Origin: Eubacteriaceae bacterium
Lineage (GTDB): Bacteria > Bacillota > Clostridia > Lachnospirales > Lachnospiraceae
Reading direction: 5' to 3'
DNA length: 52,630 bases
Assembly (NCBI GenBank): GCA_910575665.1
Contig: CAJTFB010000029.1
Coordinates: 1 to 52,630, forward strand
The notes below the pieces were generated by a model. It saw only the letters and a program-made list of their open reading frames with translations, searched no databases and was not told the DNA's origin. Shown here piece by piece: positions 15,721 to 24,500 of this stretch (the first letter of the stretch is position 1; every line of letters starts with the position of its first letter). Both the position numbers and the translations under genes were made by a program.

Positions 15721-18015
15721 TTACTTCACTTTTACTTTGATTCTTTTTGCATATCCATTTCTGGCGTAAACATAAATGCTGCAAGAACCTTTTCCCACTG
15801 CTTTAATCTTTCCTCTTTTAGACACCGTCGCAATCTTATTATTTGTAGATGCATAACGAAATTCCTTGGCGTGTTCATTGGAAAGCTTCTTTTTGTTCCT
15901 GCTGACCAGTACAGTACCTGCCTTGATAACTGCAGTCCCGCCTTTCCTTAGATTGTAAGAACTTTTCTTTACCTTAACTGCTTTCACGTTTGTATACTTT
16001 GTGTTCTTACTGCCAACGACATGGGCGGTTATGGTTTTCGCAAGTGTTACGTTTTTTCCTTCTTCCTGTTTGAAAGCAAGCACATAAACTTTAAATACCT
16101 TTTTTAAATCCAGTTTTTTCCCATTAACCTTCTTTACCGTCAATTTCGTGATCTTACCGTTCTTTACGGATGTGATAGACCCTGCGTCAAAATCCTTGGA
16201 ACAATACTGCACATAGACGTCATATCCATCGGCGCCAGGCACCTTTCCCCAGGATATTTTGATCTTTCTGCCTTTCTGGCTAACCTTCAGCTTCGCATTT
16301 AGTGCCATCTCCCTTTTTTTCTGTTCCTTCTTTTCCTGCTCTGTCAGCTCCCTTGGAGGCGCTGGCTGTACCGGCTGCGTCTGATCCACAGACGGTGTGG
16401 GCACAGCTGCCGGCGTTGGTCCTGGGGTGGGCGCTGGTTCTGATGTTGGCGTCGGAGTTACAGCCGGTGTCGGCATTATGGTGGGCGTTGGCGCCGGTTC
16501 TGCTGTCTGCGCCGGTGTTTGGGTCGGCACTGGCTCTTCCGTCGGCCCTGGTGCTGCGGTAGGTTCCGGGGAAGGCGTTGGCTCCACCGGTTCTTCTACA
16601 TCCCCCTTAACGGTTACCGGGATATCAATATCATCCACGATCACATACCGATCTGTATCCTTTGGAGTGTAGACCGCCTTAAACATATGGGTTCCCGCTG
16701 TCCCCACATCCAATGAAGGCTCCTTCCATGTAAACCCTTCCGGCAGTGGAACATCAGCAAGGGTATCCCCCACAGCCGCTGTTAGGTTTTGAGGAAGGGT
16801 ATAGGACGGAATTCTCTTCAACAGAAACCGGATTTTTGAATCCGTGAGCTTTCCACTCTCCACCGTTACATATGCCATTGTTACATCTGGCTGGATCAAA
16901 AGTTTTGTTCCGTCATCAGACAGATTACAGTTTTCATAACTCAAACTTCCCTTCAGTACATCATTCTCATCCAGAACTCTTTTAACCAATTCTGGGAGTT
17001 CACTTTCCTGTCCCGCAACAAAATTACCCGAAATAGGAATATCCTGCCGGTTTAGATCAAAATTCGTCTTTCCTTCAAGACCTGTAAAATCACAGATTTT
17101 ATTCATGGTGAAATCAATACTGACGTCATCCCTTACATTGGCAAATTCCTTTAGAGATTTAATCTTAAGAGACGATAAATCTAAGGAATCCAGCTTCGGA
17201 AAACTTTTCGGGATCAATGCCAGCTTTGCAGGATCTGTAAAATCATTCTGGCTGTTTCGATTTAAAATGCCGATTCCATCAATATAATGAACCCTTATTC
17301 CAAGATAAAGTTTCTGCAGACCGGATAAGTTCTTCTCACCCATATCAAGCAATGCCGCCAAAGAATCATCCGTTAGTTTGTTATCCCCCAATGACAGGTC
17401 TGTCAATTCCCCCGCATTCTTTATAAAATCGGGATCTGATATATTGCAGGCATCCATCCACAGGCGGGTCAGACTCGGCAGTTTATCACTGGTAAGACTG
17501 TCGCAGGCTCCCGCCGCAGACAAATCATTTTTTGAAAGATTCAATGTTTTTAAATGATCCAATGCGAGATCTGGAATCCTGTCAAGGCTGTCACTGACAA
17601 GATATAAACCAGTCAGACTTTCCCTGTGGTTGAGAAGGGAAAGATCAACTCCGGTAAGATCACAGCCCTGCAGGCGCAGAGTTCCCAATTTTGTACAATC
17701 ACGGAGCAACGTTTCAAGATGATTCCGGGAGTCGCTCTGAGTCATATCCACTCCCATTATATCGATCAATTGGATCTTCTCCGGATTCAGTGTTATTGTC
17801 TGTTTTTCATCATCACTATCGATCAGCGCGCCTTGATTATTAAATATGTTTGGTGCAAGGCAGCTTTTCAGCTCTGTATACAATTTCGTGCTGGCTATCG
17901 TTAACGTCTGCTGAACATCTCCCCTCAGAGCGTTTGACTGCCTCCAGTGCATCAGCGGATTAACAATGAGAGTCAGTATCATCACAATGGATAGAAGTTT
18001 TCTTTTTGTATTCAT
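15721..18015 (-). CDS. Leucine-rich-repeat surface protein with Pro/Thr linker and Ig-like end
   Basis: A secreted or wall-associated protein of 764 residues. It has a signal peptide (KLLSIVMILTLIVNPLMHW), then leucine-rich repeats over about residues 60-340 (for example LTDLSLGDNKLTDDSLAALL and LDSLDLSSLKIKSL), then a proline/threonine/glutamate/alanine linker of about 80 residues built from PTP, TPTP and EPAPTP units. A fibronectin-like module (KISWGKVPGADGYDVYVQ) and a C-terminal Big_2-like module (KIATVSKRGKIKAVGKGSC) follow. No LPxTG motif is present, so attachment may be non-covalent. Such proteins usually bind host or neighbouring-cell surfaces. GAGGGAG lies 7 bases before ATG 18015. 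Confidence 0.82.
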   Translation of the reverse strand: MNTKRKLLSIVMILTLIVNPLMHWRQSNALRGDVQQTLTIASTKLYTELKSCLAPNIFNNQGALIDSDDEKQTITLNPEKIQLIDIMGVDMTQSDSRNHLETLLRDCTKLGTLRLQGCDLTGVDLSLLNHRESLTGLYLVSDSLDRIPDLALDHLKTLNLSKNDLSAAGACDSLTSDKLPSLTRLWMDACNISDPDFIKNAGELTDLSLGDNKLTDDSLAALLDMGEKNLSGLQKLYLGIRVHYIDGIGILNRNSQNDFTDPAKLALIPKSFPKLDSLDLSSLKIKSLKEFANVRDDVSIDFTMNKICDFTGLEGKTNFDLNRQDIPISGNFVAGQESELPELVKRVLDENDVLKGSLSYENCNLSDDGTKLLIQPDVTMAYVTVESGKLTDSKIRFLLKRIPSYTLPQNLTAAVGDTLADVPLPEGFTWKEPSLDVGTAGTHMFKAVYTPKDTDRYVIVDDIDIPVTVKGDVEEPVEPTPSPEPTAAPGPTEEPVPTQTPAQTAEPAPTPTIMPTPAVTPTPTSEPAPTPGPTPAAVPTPSVDQTQPVQPAPPRELTEQEKKEQKKREMALNAKLKVSQKGRKIKISWGKVPGADGYDVYVQYCSKDFDAGSITSVKNGKITKLTVKKVNGKKLDLKKVFKVYVLAFKQEEGKNVTLAKTITAHVVGSKNTKYTNVKAVKVKKSSYNLRKGGTAVIKAGTVLVSRNKKKLSNEHAKEFRYASTNNKIATVSKRGKIKAVGKGSCSIYVYARNGYAKRIKVKVK

Positions 18016-18120
18016 ATTAGTTCTCCCTCTTTTAATTAGTATCTTAACGCAATAAAAATAACTAAACTTATAATACCATATTTTTCTGGACATTTCCATA
18101 TAAAATCCTGCAATGAATAC

Positions 18121-18164
18121 AAAAATCCCTTGAAAACGTCTTATTTGCAGCGTTTTCAAGGGAT
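18121..18164 (-). terminator. Rho-independent terminator of leuCD
   Basis: On the minus strand ATCCCTTGAAAACG pairs perfectly with CGTTTTCAAGGGAT (14 bp) around a 12-base loop, followed by TTTT. It starts 20 bases after the leuD stop. Confidence 0.9.
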
Positions 18165-18184
18165 AAAAAGCCTTCGTCACCAAA

Positions 18185-18670
18185 TTACTTACTATTGATG
18201 TAGTTCATCAACCCCTCGGCTTTGATGATCTTCTGCATAAATTCCGGAAATGCCTGCCCCTGATAGGTCTGGTCTTTCGTTTTGTTCACGATAACACCGC
18301 TGTCAAAATCGATCTCTACTTCGTCACCTGCTTCAATGTTCTCGGAAGCTTCTTTGCATTCAATGATCGGAAGCCCGATATTGATGGCGTTGCGGTAAAA
18401 GATTCTAGCAAAGGTCTCGGCGATGACACAGCTCACCCCTGCTGCCTTGATCGAGATCGGGGCATGCTCTCTGGATGATCCGCAGCCGAAATTCTTCTCC
18501 GCCACGATAATATCACCTTTTTTTACGTTCTTTACAAAATTCTTATCTATGTCTTCCATACAGTGGGTCGCAAGCTCCGCTGGATCGGAAGAATTCAGAT
18601 AACGTGCCGGAATGATCACATCCGTATCCACATTATCCCCATATTTAAATACGTTTCCTAATGCTTTCAC
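18185..18670 (-). CDS. leuD: 3-isopropylmalate dehydratase small subunit
   Basis: The swivelling subunit of isopropylmalate isomerase, which with LeuC converts 2-isopropylmalate to 3-isopropylmalate in leucine synthesis. The 161 residues show [19 protein letters not shown] at the start, the substrate loop [14 protein letters not shown] (about residues 54-67) and [11 protein letters not shown]. Length matches the short clostridial/archaeal type. The GTG at 18670 is chosen because GGAGGT lies 8 bases upstream and the family begins at this point; an upstream ATG would overlap leuC's end. It lies 26 bases after leuC and is followed by a strong terminator. Confidence 0.95.
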   Translation of the reverse strand: MKALGNVFKYGDNVDTDVIIPARYLNSSDPAELATHCMEDIDKNFVKNVKKGDIIVAEKNFGCGSSREHAPISIKAAGVSCVIAETFARIFYRNAINIGLPIIECKEASENIEAGDEVEIDFDSGVIVNKTKDQTYQGQAFPEFMQKIIKAEGLMNYINSK

Positions 18671-18696
18671 AGATACGTACCTCCATTCTATATCAA

Positions 18697-19959
18697 TCAT
18701 TCATTGTCAAGTTCAGATGGTTCCGAGATTTTCCCTGTGACAGCACTTGCTGCTGCCACAGCTGGACTCGCCAGATACACCTCCGATTCCACATGTCCCA
18801 TACGTCCCACAAAATTCCGGTTTGTGGTGGATACCGCACGCTCACCAGCTGCCAGTATTCCCATATGTCCGCCAAGACATGGTCCACAGGTCGGCGTGCT
18901 GACTACCGCGCCCGCCTTGATAAAGGTCTGCACCAGTCCCTCCTCGATCGCCTGAAGATAGATCGCCTGGGTGGCCGGGAAGATGATACAGCGAATGCCT
19001 TTTTTCACCTTTTTGCCCTCCAGCACTTTGGCGGCTGCACGAAGATCCCCGATGCGTCCATTGGTACAGGAACCGATTACTACCTGATCGATCTCTACCA
19101 CACCTGACTCTTTGACGGTCTTTGTATTCTCCGGCAGATGTGGAAATGCCACCGTAGGCTCCAGAGTATCCAGATCGATGATGATCTCCTCGTCATATTC
19201 TGCGTCGGCATCTGGTTCATAAATGGTATATGGTTTGGTAGAATGCTCTTTCATATACTCAATGGTCTTTTCATCCACTGGGAAAATACCATTTTTCGCT
19301 CCTGCCTCAATCGCCATATTGGCAATGGAAAAACGGTCATCCATCGTAAGGCTCGCCACTCCCTCTCCGGCAAACTCCAGAGAACGGTACAAAGCACCAT
19401 CCACACCGATCTTCCCGATGAGATGAAGGATGACATCCTTGCCGCTCACCCATTTTTGAAGGCTTCCCTTCAACACAACTTTGATGGCGGAAGGAACCTT
19501 AAACCATGCCTTTCCGGTGATCATACCAGCTCCCATATCCGTGCTTCCTACACCTGTAGAAAATGCACCCAAGGCGCCATAAGTACATGTATGTGAATCG
19601 GCACCGATACAGGTCTCGCCTGCCACGATCAGTCCCTTTTCCGGGAGGAGAGCATGCTCGATCCCCATCTCTCCTACCTCAAAATAATTGGTGATCCCCT
19701 GTGCCTTTGCGTAATCTCTGACACATTTGCAGTGCTCTGCGGACTTAATGTCCTTATTTGGTGTAAAATGATCTGGTACAAGGGCGATCTTATCCTTGTC
19801 AAACACCGTCTTTTTATTCAGCTTCTCCACTTCGTGGATCGCCACTGGTCCGGTAATATCATTTGCCAGAACCAGATCCAGATCTGCCTCGATCAACTGG
19901 CCCGCCTTTACACTGTCTAACCCCGCATGGGCGGCCAATATCTTCTGGGTCATTGTCAT
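18697..19959 (-). CDS. leuC: 3-isopropylmalate dehydratase large subunit
   Basis: The iron-sulfur catalytic subunit of isopropylmalate isomerase, acting with LeuD in leucine synthesis in the cytoplasm. The 420 residues match the short clostridial/archaeal homoaconitase-like type. The three [4Fe-4S] cysteines are visible in VIGSCTNGR (near residue 299) and PTCGPCLGG (near 359-362). The substrate region [18 protein letters not shown] is intact. ATG 19959 (MTMTQK) has GAGAGG about 9 bases upstream; ATG 19965 is too close. It is divergent from a LysR regulator, with a sigma-70 promoter at 20079-20107 and a structured leader in between. Confidence 0.94.
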   Translation of the reverse strand: MTMTQKILAAHAGLDSVKAGQLIEADLDLVLANDITGPVAIHEVEKLNKKTVFDKDKIALVPDHFTPNKDIKSAEHCKCVRDYAKAQGITNYFEVGEMGIEHALLPEKGLIVAGETCIGADSHTCTYGALGAFSTGVGSTDMGAGMITGKAWFKVPSAIKVVLKGSLQKWVSGKDVILHLIGKIGVDGALYRSLEFAGEGVASLTMDDRFSIANMAIEAGAKNGIFPVDEKTIEYMKEHSTKPYTIYEPDADAEYDEEIIIDLDTLEPTVAFPHLPENTKTVKESGVVEIDQVVIGSCTNGRIGDLRAAAKVLEGKKVKKGIRCIIFPATQAIYLQAIEEGLVQTFIKAGAVVSTPTCGPCLGGHMGILAAGERAVSTTNRNFVGRMGHVESEVYLASPAVAAASAVTGKISEPSELDNE

Positions 19960-20001
19960 TCCCATTATCCTCTCTCCTTTCGTTTCTTATATCATAATTA
20001 C

Positions 20002-20065
20002 TGTGCATGCTTTCTGCACATACCGAGTTTTGCAAAAACTCACCAATAAGTCCGCAGGACTTATT
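20002..20065 (-). promoter_or_regulatory. Triple-hairpin leader of leuCD mRNA
   Basis: The 5' leader between promoter and leuC holds three stem-loops in a row: AATAAGTCC/GGACTTATT (20045-20065, 3-base loop), GAGTTTT/AAAACTC (20025-20041, 3-base loop) and TGTGCA/TGCACA (20002-20020). No T-box sequence and no leucine-rich leader peptide are visible. It may affect message stability or be an attenuator of unknown logic. Confidence 0.5.
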
Positions 20066-20078
20066 TTATCATGCCATC

Positions 20079-20107
20079 ATTGTAGCAGATAAATGAGAAA
20101 AAGTAAA
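20079..20107 (-). promoter_or_regulatory. Sigma-70/sigma-A promoter of leuCD
   Basis: On the minus strand TTTACT (20102-20107) and TACAAT (20079-20084) with 17-bp spacing. The LysR-type operator lies just upstream of the -35, as expected for activation. Confidence 0.65.
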
Positions 20108-20129
20108 ATACCCCTTTTGCATACATATC

Positions 20130-20144
20130 ATAATTTGTAGTTAT
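20130..20144. promoter_or_regulatory. Candidate LysR-type operator
   Basis: ATAATTTGTAGTTAT is an inverted repeat (ATAA-N7-TTAT) containing the T-N11-A core typical of LysR regulators. It sits midway between the divergent promoters of leuCD and the LysR gene, about 22 bp from the leuC -35. Confidence 0.6.
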
Positions 20145-20149
20145 ATCTA

Positions 20150-20178
20150 TTTACTCTTCTATTCTTTTATGATATATT
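20150..20178 (+). promoter_or_regulatory. Sigma-70/sigma-A promoter of the LysR gene
   Basis: TTTACT (20150-20155) and TATATT (20173-20178) with 17-bp spacing, leading into an AAGGAGG ribosome site before ATG 20205. Confidence 0.6.
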
Positions 20179-20204
20179 AACTTTCACAAGGAGGACTTAT
20201 ATAA

Positions 20205-21113
20205 ATGGAAAATTTATCCTATTATCACATCTTTTACACAGCCGCAAAAACCGGAAATATCTCCCGTGCAGCCGAAGAACTGTTTATGAGCCAACCCGCG
20301 GTGAGTAAGGCCATTAAAAATTTGGAACGGCAGCTTAATACCACCCTATTTTTCAGAAAATCCAGAGGAGTTTCCCTGACCAAAGAAGGAGAACTTTTGT
20401 ACCGACATATCGCTTCGGCATTTTCCTCCATCGAAGAAGGAGAACTTCAGCTCAAACGAAATCAGGAACTGGAAGTAGGACACCTCCATATCGGTGTCAG
20501 CACCACTCTCTGCAAACACATCATGCTTCCTCTCCTGCAACAATACATCCAGAAAAACCCCCATGTGGCCATTACCATCGACTGTCTCTCATCGGCAGAA
20601 ACCGCTTCCAGACTTGTAGAAAACAAGCTGGATCTGGGACTTGTGGCAGAGACAAATGCTGTGAGACATCTGACCTTTACCCCCCTGTCCGATCTGTCCT
20701 ATACTTTTGTGGCTGCCTCGTCTTATCTGGACAATCTCAAACTCCGGGAGAAGGTGGATTTCAAAACTCGCACGGATCTGTTTTTCAAAGCCGCCACTCT
20801 TATGCTCATGGACGAAGGAAATATCTCCAGACAGCATGTGGAACATTATTTTCGGGATCATTCCATCGAGACCGGACAGATCTTAGAGACAAGCAACATG
20901 GAACTCCTGGTAGAATTTGCTAAAATCGGACTGGGGGTCGCCTGCGTGATCCGGGATCTGGTTGAAGCGGACATAAAAAACGGCACGCTGACCGAGATAC
21001 CATTAAAACAAAATATCTCGCAACGTACCGTTGGTTTCGCTTATTCACAGGAATCTGCCTTCAATCCCTCAGCGGAAAAGTTCCGCCAGATGATTCACGA
21101 TATTACATCGTAA
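20205..21113 (+). CDS. LysR-family regulator, probably of leuCD
   Basis: A 302-residue transcription regulator. The N-terminal winged helix-turn-helix (residues 1-60) contains NISRAAEELFMSQPAVSKAIKNLE, and residues about 90-295 form the periplasmic-binding-protein-like effector domain (GHLHIGVSTTLCKHIMLPLL onwards). Length is standard. AAGGAGG precedes the ATG. It is transcribed divergently from leuC with a T-N11-A operator between, the classic LysR layout, so it most likely activates leuCD in response to a leucine-pathway intermediate or the end product. The effector is not identifiable from sequence. Its last 11 bases overlap the 3' end of the convergent DUF6033 gene. Confidence 0.88.
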   Translation: MENLSYYHIFYTAAKTGNISRAAEELFMSQPAVSKAIKNLERQLNTTLFFRKSRGVSLTKEGELLYRHIASAFSSIEEGELQLKRNQELEVGHLHIGVSTTLCKHIMLPLLQQYIQKNPHVAITIDCLSSAETASRLVENKLDLGLVAETNAVRHLTFTPLSDLSYTFVAASSYLDNLKLREKVDFKTRTDLFFKAATLMLMDEGNISRQHVEHYFRDHSIETGQILETSNMELLVEFAKIGLGVACVIRDLVEADIKNGTLTEIPLKQNISQRTVGFAYSQESAFNPSAEKFRQMIHDITS

Positions 21114-21906
21114 GATCAAAGCTTTCGTGCCAGCCAGCCTTTCCGGAAGCTGCTTCCCGGATCTTTTTTACCAGCTCATCGATGGAATCTGCCGATACAA
21201 ACTTAGATTCCGTCTCTCGTTCTCTTCTGGCGGCCTCTTCTGCTTTGGCTTCTTTTCTCTTTGCTTCTTTTTTCGCCTCCGCCTTCTTCTCTTTGGTCCG
21301 CTCTAACTGCTGGTTTCTGGACTCCGTGATCTTATCCAGCTCCGCAAAGTAGGACACCTTGCCCTCTTTGTCTATGGAGATTCCAAAGCTCTTAACCTGA
21401 TCTGCATCCTTGCCCAGCTTTTCTTTCAGCTCTTCCAGACGGTTCCCCGCCCCAGCAAGGATATCTTCATACTGCTTTCTCACATCTTCGTCCGCAGCCA
21501 TGGCCTCTAACGTCTCCGGATCAATCAGCACACTATATTCTTTGGTACCCCGACTTAAGTATCTCTGGGCTTCTGCCTCTGTAGAATAAGATTCCACAAA
21601 GAAATCCATATTTGAATATTTTTCTTTCAGTTGTTTCAGAAGCTCCTGGGCTTTCTTGCTCAACTTGGTCTGCTTTGCCGCCTCTGTCTTGGAAGCCTCT
21701 GCTTTCTTTACCTGGTACTGCTCTGCCTCATTGGAAGGCACATAACTTTCCCTGGAAAGATCCCACAAGCTGTCCTGTTCTTTTTTTCTGTCTGTCGCCG
21801 TATTCGTCCCACCACGAGATGTACGCTCATTCTTCTTTTCTGAGTACTGATATGTTTTCCCATCGGTTCCCTGGTTCTGTAATGGCATCCATGCATTATA
21901 ACTCAT
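21103..21906 (-). CDS. DUF6033-like charged coiled-coil protein
   Basis: A 267-residue protein with an N-terminal disordered segment, then the block KLSKKAQELLKQLKEKYSNMDFFV (about residues 81-104) that I associate with DUF6033 proteins of Lachnospiraceae. A region with RGTKEYSVLIDPETLEAMA (about 119-137) follows, and then a long Lys/Glu/Ala coiled coil (about 200-235). No signal peptide or membrane helix is seen. Function is unknown. It converges on the LysR gene with an 11-base overlap and is the last gene of a minus-strand run beginning at 24917 or earlier. Confidence 0.7.
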   Translation of the reverse strand: MSYNAWMPLQNQGTDGKTYQYSEKKNERTSRGGTNTATDRKKEQDSLWDLSRESYVPSNEAEQYQVKKAEASKTEAAKQTKLSKKAQELLKQLKEKYSNMDFFVESYSTEAEAQRYLSRGTKEYSVLIDPETLEAMAADEDVRKQYEDILAGAGNRLEELKEKLGKDADQVKSFGISIDKEGKVSYFAELDKITESRNQQLERTKEKKAEAKKEAKRKEAKAEEAARRERETESKFVSADSIDELVKKIREAASGKAGWHESFDLTM

Positions 21907-21982
21907 TCTACATGACTCCTTTCATGTGTATTCATATACACTATATCTCGGCAGACAGGCAGAAAAAGTTAACCTCTGGATG

Positions 21983-22420
21983 TTACTGGCAAAGTTTCTT
22001 TACAATGTCATTGATGACCTTCCCCTCTGCCTTACCCTTTAGGTCTCCCATAACAGCTTTCATGATCTGACCCATATTCTTCGTAGCCACCACATCGGCA
22101 AATTTTTCCCTAATATAGTTCTCCACTTCCTCACCAGACATCATCTGGGGAGCAAATTCGGCAATAATATCATATCTTGCCTGATACTCTGCCCGGAGCT
22201 CCGCGCGGTCATCAGGACAGGCGTCGATCTGCTCCTTTACCGTCTTCATTTCCTTCATCACCACTTTGGTGACGATATCCTCCGAAATATCATCTCGGCA
22301 TCCCTCATCAATGGCGACCTTCTTTGCCGCGGATACTAACGAAGATATGGCATCCTTTCTCACCTTATCCTTTGCCTTCATGGCAGCGATCATTTCCTTC
22401 TGTAAATCTGTAAACTGCAT
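21983..22420 (-). CDS. yqeY: GatB/YqeY domain-containing protein
   Basis: A 145-residue protein of the YqeY family, related to the tail domain of GatB, the tRNA-dependent amidotransferase subunit. The start LQKEMIAAMKAKDKVRKDAISSL is typical, and MGQIMKAVMGDLKGKAEGKVI carries the conserved C-terminal pattern that binds tRNA in GatB. Length is normal. Stand-alone YqeY has no well-established role; tRNA binding is the usual guess. GGAGGAG-type sequence precedes ATG 22420. It follows the membrane protein gene by 14 bases and is therefore probably in the same transcript. Confidence 0.88.
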   Translation of the reverse strand: MQFTDLQKEMIAAMKAKDKVRKDAISSLVSAAKKVAIDEGCRDDISEDIVTKVVMKEMKTVKEQIDACPDDRAELRAEYQARYDIIAEFAPQMMSGEEVENYIREKFADVVATKNMGQIMKAVMGDLKGKAEGKVINDIVKKLCQ

Positions 22421-22434
22421 TTTTTCTCCTCCTT

Positions 22435-22980
22435 TTATCGAATTTTTCTCTCCCTCAAAGTCCGGCAGAATACCCGGTACGCCTTGTCATACAGGAACCA
22501 TCCGACCTGTCCCGCCAGCCACAGCGCCGCCATACCCTGGAGAGAACTACCGGAGATCCCCCCTGGCAACGTTCCGGCAAATAATAAGTTCTGGAAAAAT
22601 AGAACCAGAGGGATATATATCATATTAAACAAGATCCAGTTATAAATCAACTGAACCCTCATTTTTTTCTTTATGTCCTGAACCCGATTTCCCTTACAAA
22701 ATATTAGCTCGCTGAGGAAAATGTAAATCCCCAGGCAGGCATACAAGATCCAGTGAAATTTGTCCGGGTTCAGCATAACATCCAATAACGTACATGCCGC
22801 CAGCTGCATTCCTCCATAACGCAGTCCATACCGATGAATGGAAAAACCGATAAGATATGCTGCCAACGCCGTAAAAAACAAGGTATTCACCGATATAAAA
22901 GTGCCCAGCATCTGGAGAAGGACACTGAACCCACAGAGCAGTGCCACTCCTGCCAACGCTTTCGTTTTGTTTATATACAT
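22435..22980 (-). CDS. Polytopic membrane protein of unknown function
   Basis: A 181-residue integral membrane protein with about six hydrophobic helices: [75 protein letters not shown] and others. I do not recognise the family. ATG 22980 ([11 protein letters not shown]) is chosen over 23028 because it marks the start of hydrophobic sequence and GGGAGG lies about 13 bases upstream. It overlaps the end of the J-domain gene by 10 bases, so translation is probably coupled; the pair may act together at the membrane. Confidence 0.7.
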   Translation of the reverse strand: MYINKTKALAGVALLCGFSVLLQMLGTFISVNTLFFTALAAYLIGFSIHRYGLRYGGMQLAACTLLDVMLNPDKFHWILYACLGIYIFLSELIFCKGNRVQDIKKKMRVQLIYNWILFNMIYIPLVLFFQNLLFAGTLPGGISGSSLQGMAALWLAGQVGWFLYDKAYRVFCRTLRERKIR

Positions 22981-23669
22981 GAGCAAAGGTCGCCTCCCAT
23001 ACACTCGCAGAGGGTGTCCGCACACCACAGGTCACAGCATAAATTTCCGGTACCGCAGGAATTATAGCTGCCGCCTCCGTAGTTTCCGTAACCACCATAA
23101 CCGCCATAGCCACCCCCGTAGCCTCCTCCAAAAGGACTTCCATAGCCGCCAAAAGAACCGAAACCGCCGCCATTTTGCAGCTGCTGGTAATACTGACGAA
23201 ATTCCATGTTATCCGGTTCGAGTTCTACTGCCTTTTTGGCATAATCCTGAGCCACCACATTATTGCCAAGCCCCATATTGGCCACCGAACTCAGATAATA
23301 CCACCGTCCGCTGCGGTTCCCTATGCCATTCAGTACATTGATCGCCTCGTTATACCTTCTGGCACGGATATAGTTGATCGCCGCCATCAGATGCTGGTCC
23401 TCCTCAGAATAGGACTGGCTGCCACCATAGCCGCCATAAGCACCTCCATACCCTCCGGAAGATCTGCCGGATCTCTCGTTGACGATCTGATTGTAGGCCT
23501 CCTGAATCTGTTTAAATTTCTCCGCCGCAGCCTCTGCTTCCGCCGCAGAACTGCTGGCATAGGAATCTGGATGGTACTTTCGGCTCATATTCCGATACGC
23601 CCGTTTGATCTCACGGTCGCTGGCATTCCGGCTGACCCCCAGTATACTATATGGATCGCTTATCATCAT
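22971..23669 (-). CDS. J-domain/TPR protein with Gly- and Cys-rich tail
   Basis: A probable DnaK co-chaperone of 232 residues. The J domain is residues about 5-65 with the essential HPD tripeptide at 33-35 (KYHPDSY). Residues about 90-168 form a TPR-like helical repeat ([38 protein letters not shown]). The end is a GGYG-rich stretch followed by a tail with eight cysteines in the last 28 residues ([21 protein letters not shown]). The cysteine cluster suggests metal binding or membrane-proximal lipid or disulphide chemistry. Overlaps with its neighbours on both sides indicate tight co-translation with DUF5685 and the membrane protein. The first or second ATG may be used. Confidence 0.82.
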   Translation of the reverse strand: MMISDPYSILGVSRNASDREIKRAYRNMSRKYHPDSYASSSAAEAEAAAEKFKQIQEAYNQIVNERSGRSSGGYGGAYGGYGGSQSYSEEDQHLMAAINYIRARRYNEAINVLNGIGNRSGRWYYLSSVANMGLGNNVVAQDYAKKAVELEPDNMEFRQYYQQLQNGGGFGSFGGYGSPFGGGYGGGYGGYGGYGNYGGGSYNSCGTGNLCCDLWCADTLCECMGGDLCSCI

Positions 23670-24477
23670 TTTCTCCTCTCATCAAAGGGAGTTTCACTCC
23701 CTCGTATAAAATATTTCTAAGGATCGGTAAATCCTGTTCCAACGGAAGTTTTTCAAACTCTGCCACCGCCTGTCTTATCGTACCCTCTAACATTTGACGG
23801 ACGGACTCTTCAAAATCTTCTCTATCTGCGCTCTCCCGAAAGGGATTAAAACTACCCTTTTTCAGATCCTTCTCCAAATCCATAAAGGCATCTAATAAGT
23901 AAATATATTTTCCCAGATAAAATCCAAAACTGCGCAGGATGTCCTGAAACGCATCTTCCTGGTATACAAACAGCTCTGACATAAGTTCGCCAAAAGGACG
24001 GCTGATGGCATCTGGATCTGTGATCTCCTTTTGTTCCAGTTCTGCCAGCCTGCCCAGCTGTTCCTGGATCACTTTCGCCTGCCTCGGATACAGTCCTGTG
24101 ATCTTCTTCGCTCGCTTTGCAAACACTTTCGCGCCGCAAAAGCCGGCAATACTCCTTTCGTCCACCCAGTCATCCTGAAAATGATAACAGGACAACAGCA
24201 CATTCATATCCGATGCATAATCCGTAATCTGATTGTAAATCATCCATTGTTTTTTCCCCGGATGAATCAGGCAGCGATGCCTCTCCTGCTGCTCCTTTGG
24301 TTCGTATAGAGAGGACAGCAGTAAAATAAGAAAGGTCATGTCATAGCTCAGCGTCAGCCTACTGACAGCGCCGTTGTTCTTCCCCAGGCGCCTGCACAGA
24401 CCGCAATAAAATGCTTTATACCGGCTAAACTCTCTCATTTTCAGTTCCGACTTATTCGCCGTAACATATCCAAACAT
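23647..24477 (-). CDS. DUF5685 protein with isoprenoid-synthase-like Asp motifs
   Basis: A 276-residue, mostly helical soluble protein matching what I know as DUF5685: [17 protein letters not shown], then [13 protein letters not shown] with a CxxC near 25-28, then [17 protein letters not shown]. Two acidic motifs stand out: DDWVD at 102-106, an exact DDxxD, and D196-x3-D200-x3-D204-x3-G208 in [17 protein letters not shown]. That pairing, about 95 residues apart, resembles the Mg-diphosphate motifs of squalene/phytoene-type prenyl synthases. This is my observation, not established function. GGAGGG precedes ATG 24477. Its 3' end overlaps the J-domain gene by 23 bases. Confidence 0.8.
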   Translation of the reverse strand: MFGYVTANKSELKMREFSRYKAFYCGLCRRLGKNNGAVSRLTLSYDMTFLILLLSSLYEPKEQQERHRCLIHPGKKQWMIYNQITDYASDMNVLLSCYHFQDDWVDERSIAGFCGAKVFAKRAKKITGLYPRQAKVIQEQLGRLAELEQKEITDPDAISRPFGELMSELFVYQEDAFQDILRSFGFYLGKYIYLLDAFMDLEKDLKKGSFNPFRESADREDFEESVRQMLEGTIRQAVAEFEKLPLEQDLPILRNILYEGVKLPLMRGENDDKRSI

Positions 24478-24500
24478 GGTACCCTCCTTGTCGAGCTAGC

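Noticed and set aside
16340-16600. Repeated short units that at first look like a CRISPR or tandem array
   Set aside because: Units vary in length and sequence and keep reading frame as PTP/EPAP codons; there are no constant repeats or unique spacers.
16302-16672. Overlapping plus-strand frames with repetitive Gly/Val or Ala-rich peptides
   Set aside because: They are the complement of the Pro/Thr/Glu/Ala linker of the surface protein; low-complexity codons create them.
19986-20072. T-box leader for leuC
   Set aside because: The conserved T-box sequence and antiterminator are absent; only unclassified hairpins are seen.
22694-23173. 159-codon minus-strand frame overlapping two genes
   Set aside because: It runs out of frame through the Gly/Cys-rich end of the J-domain gene and the membrane protein gene, both of which have better support.
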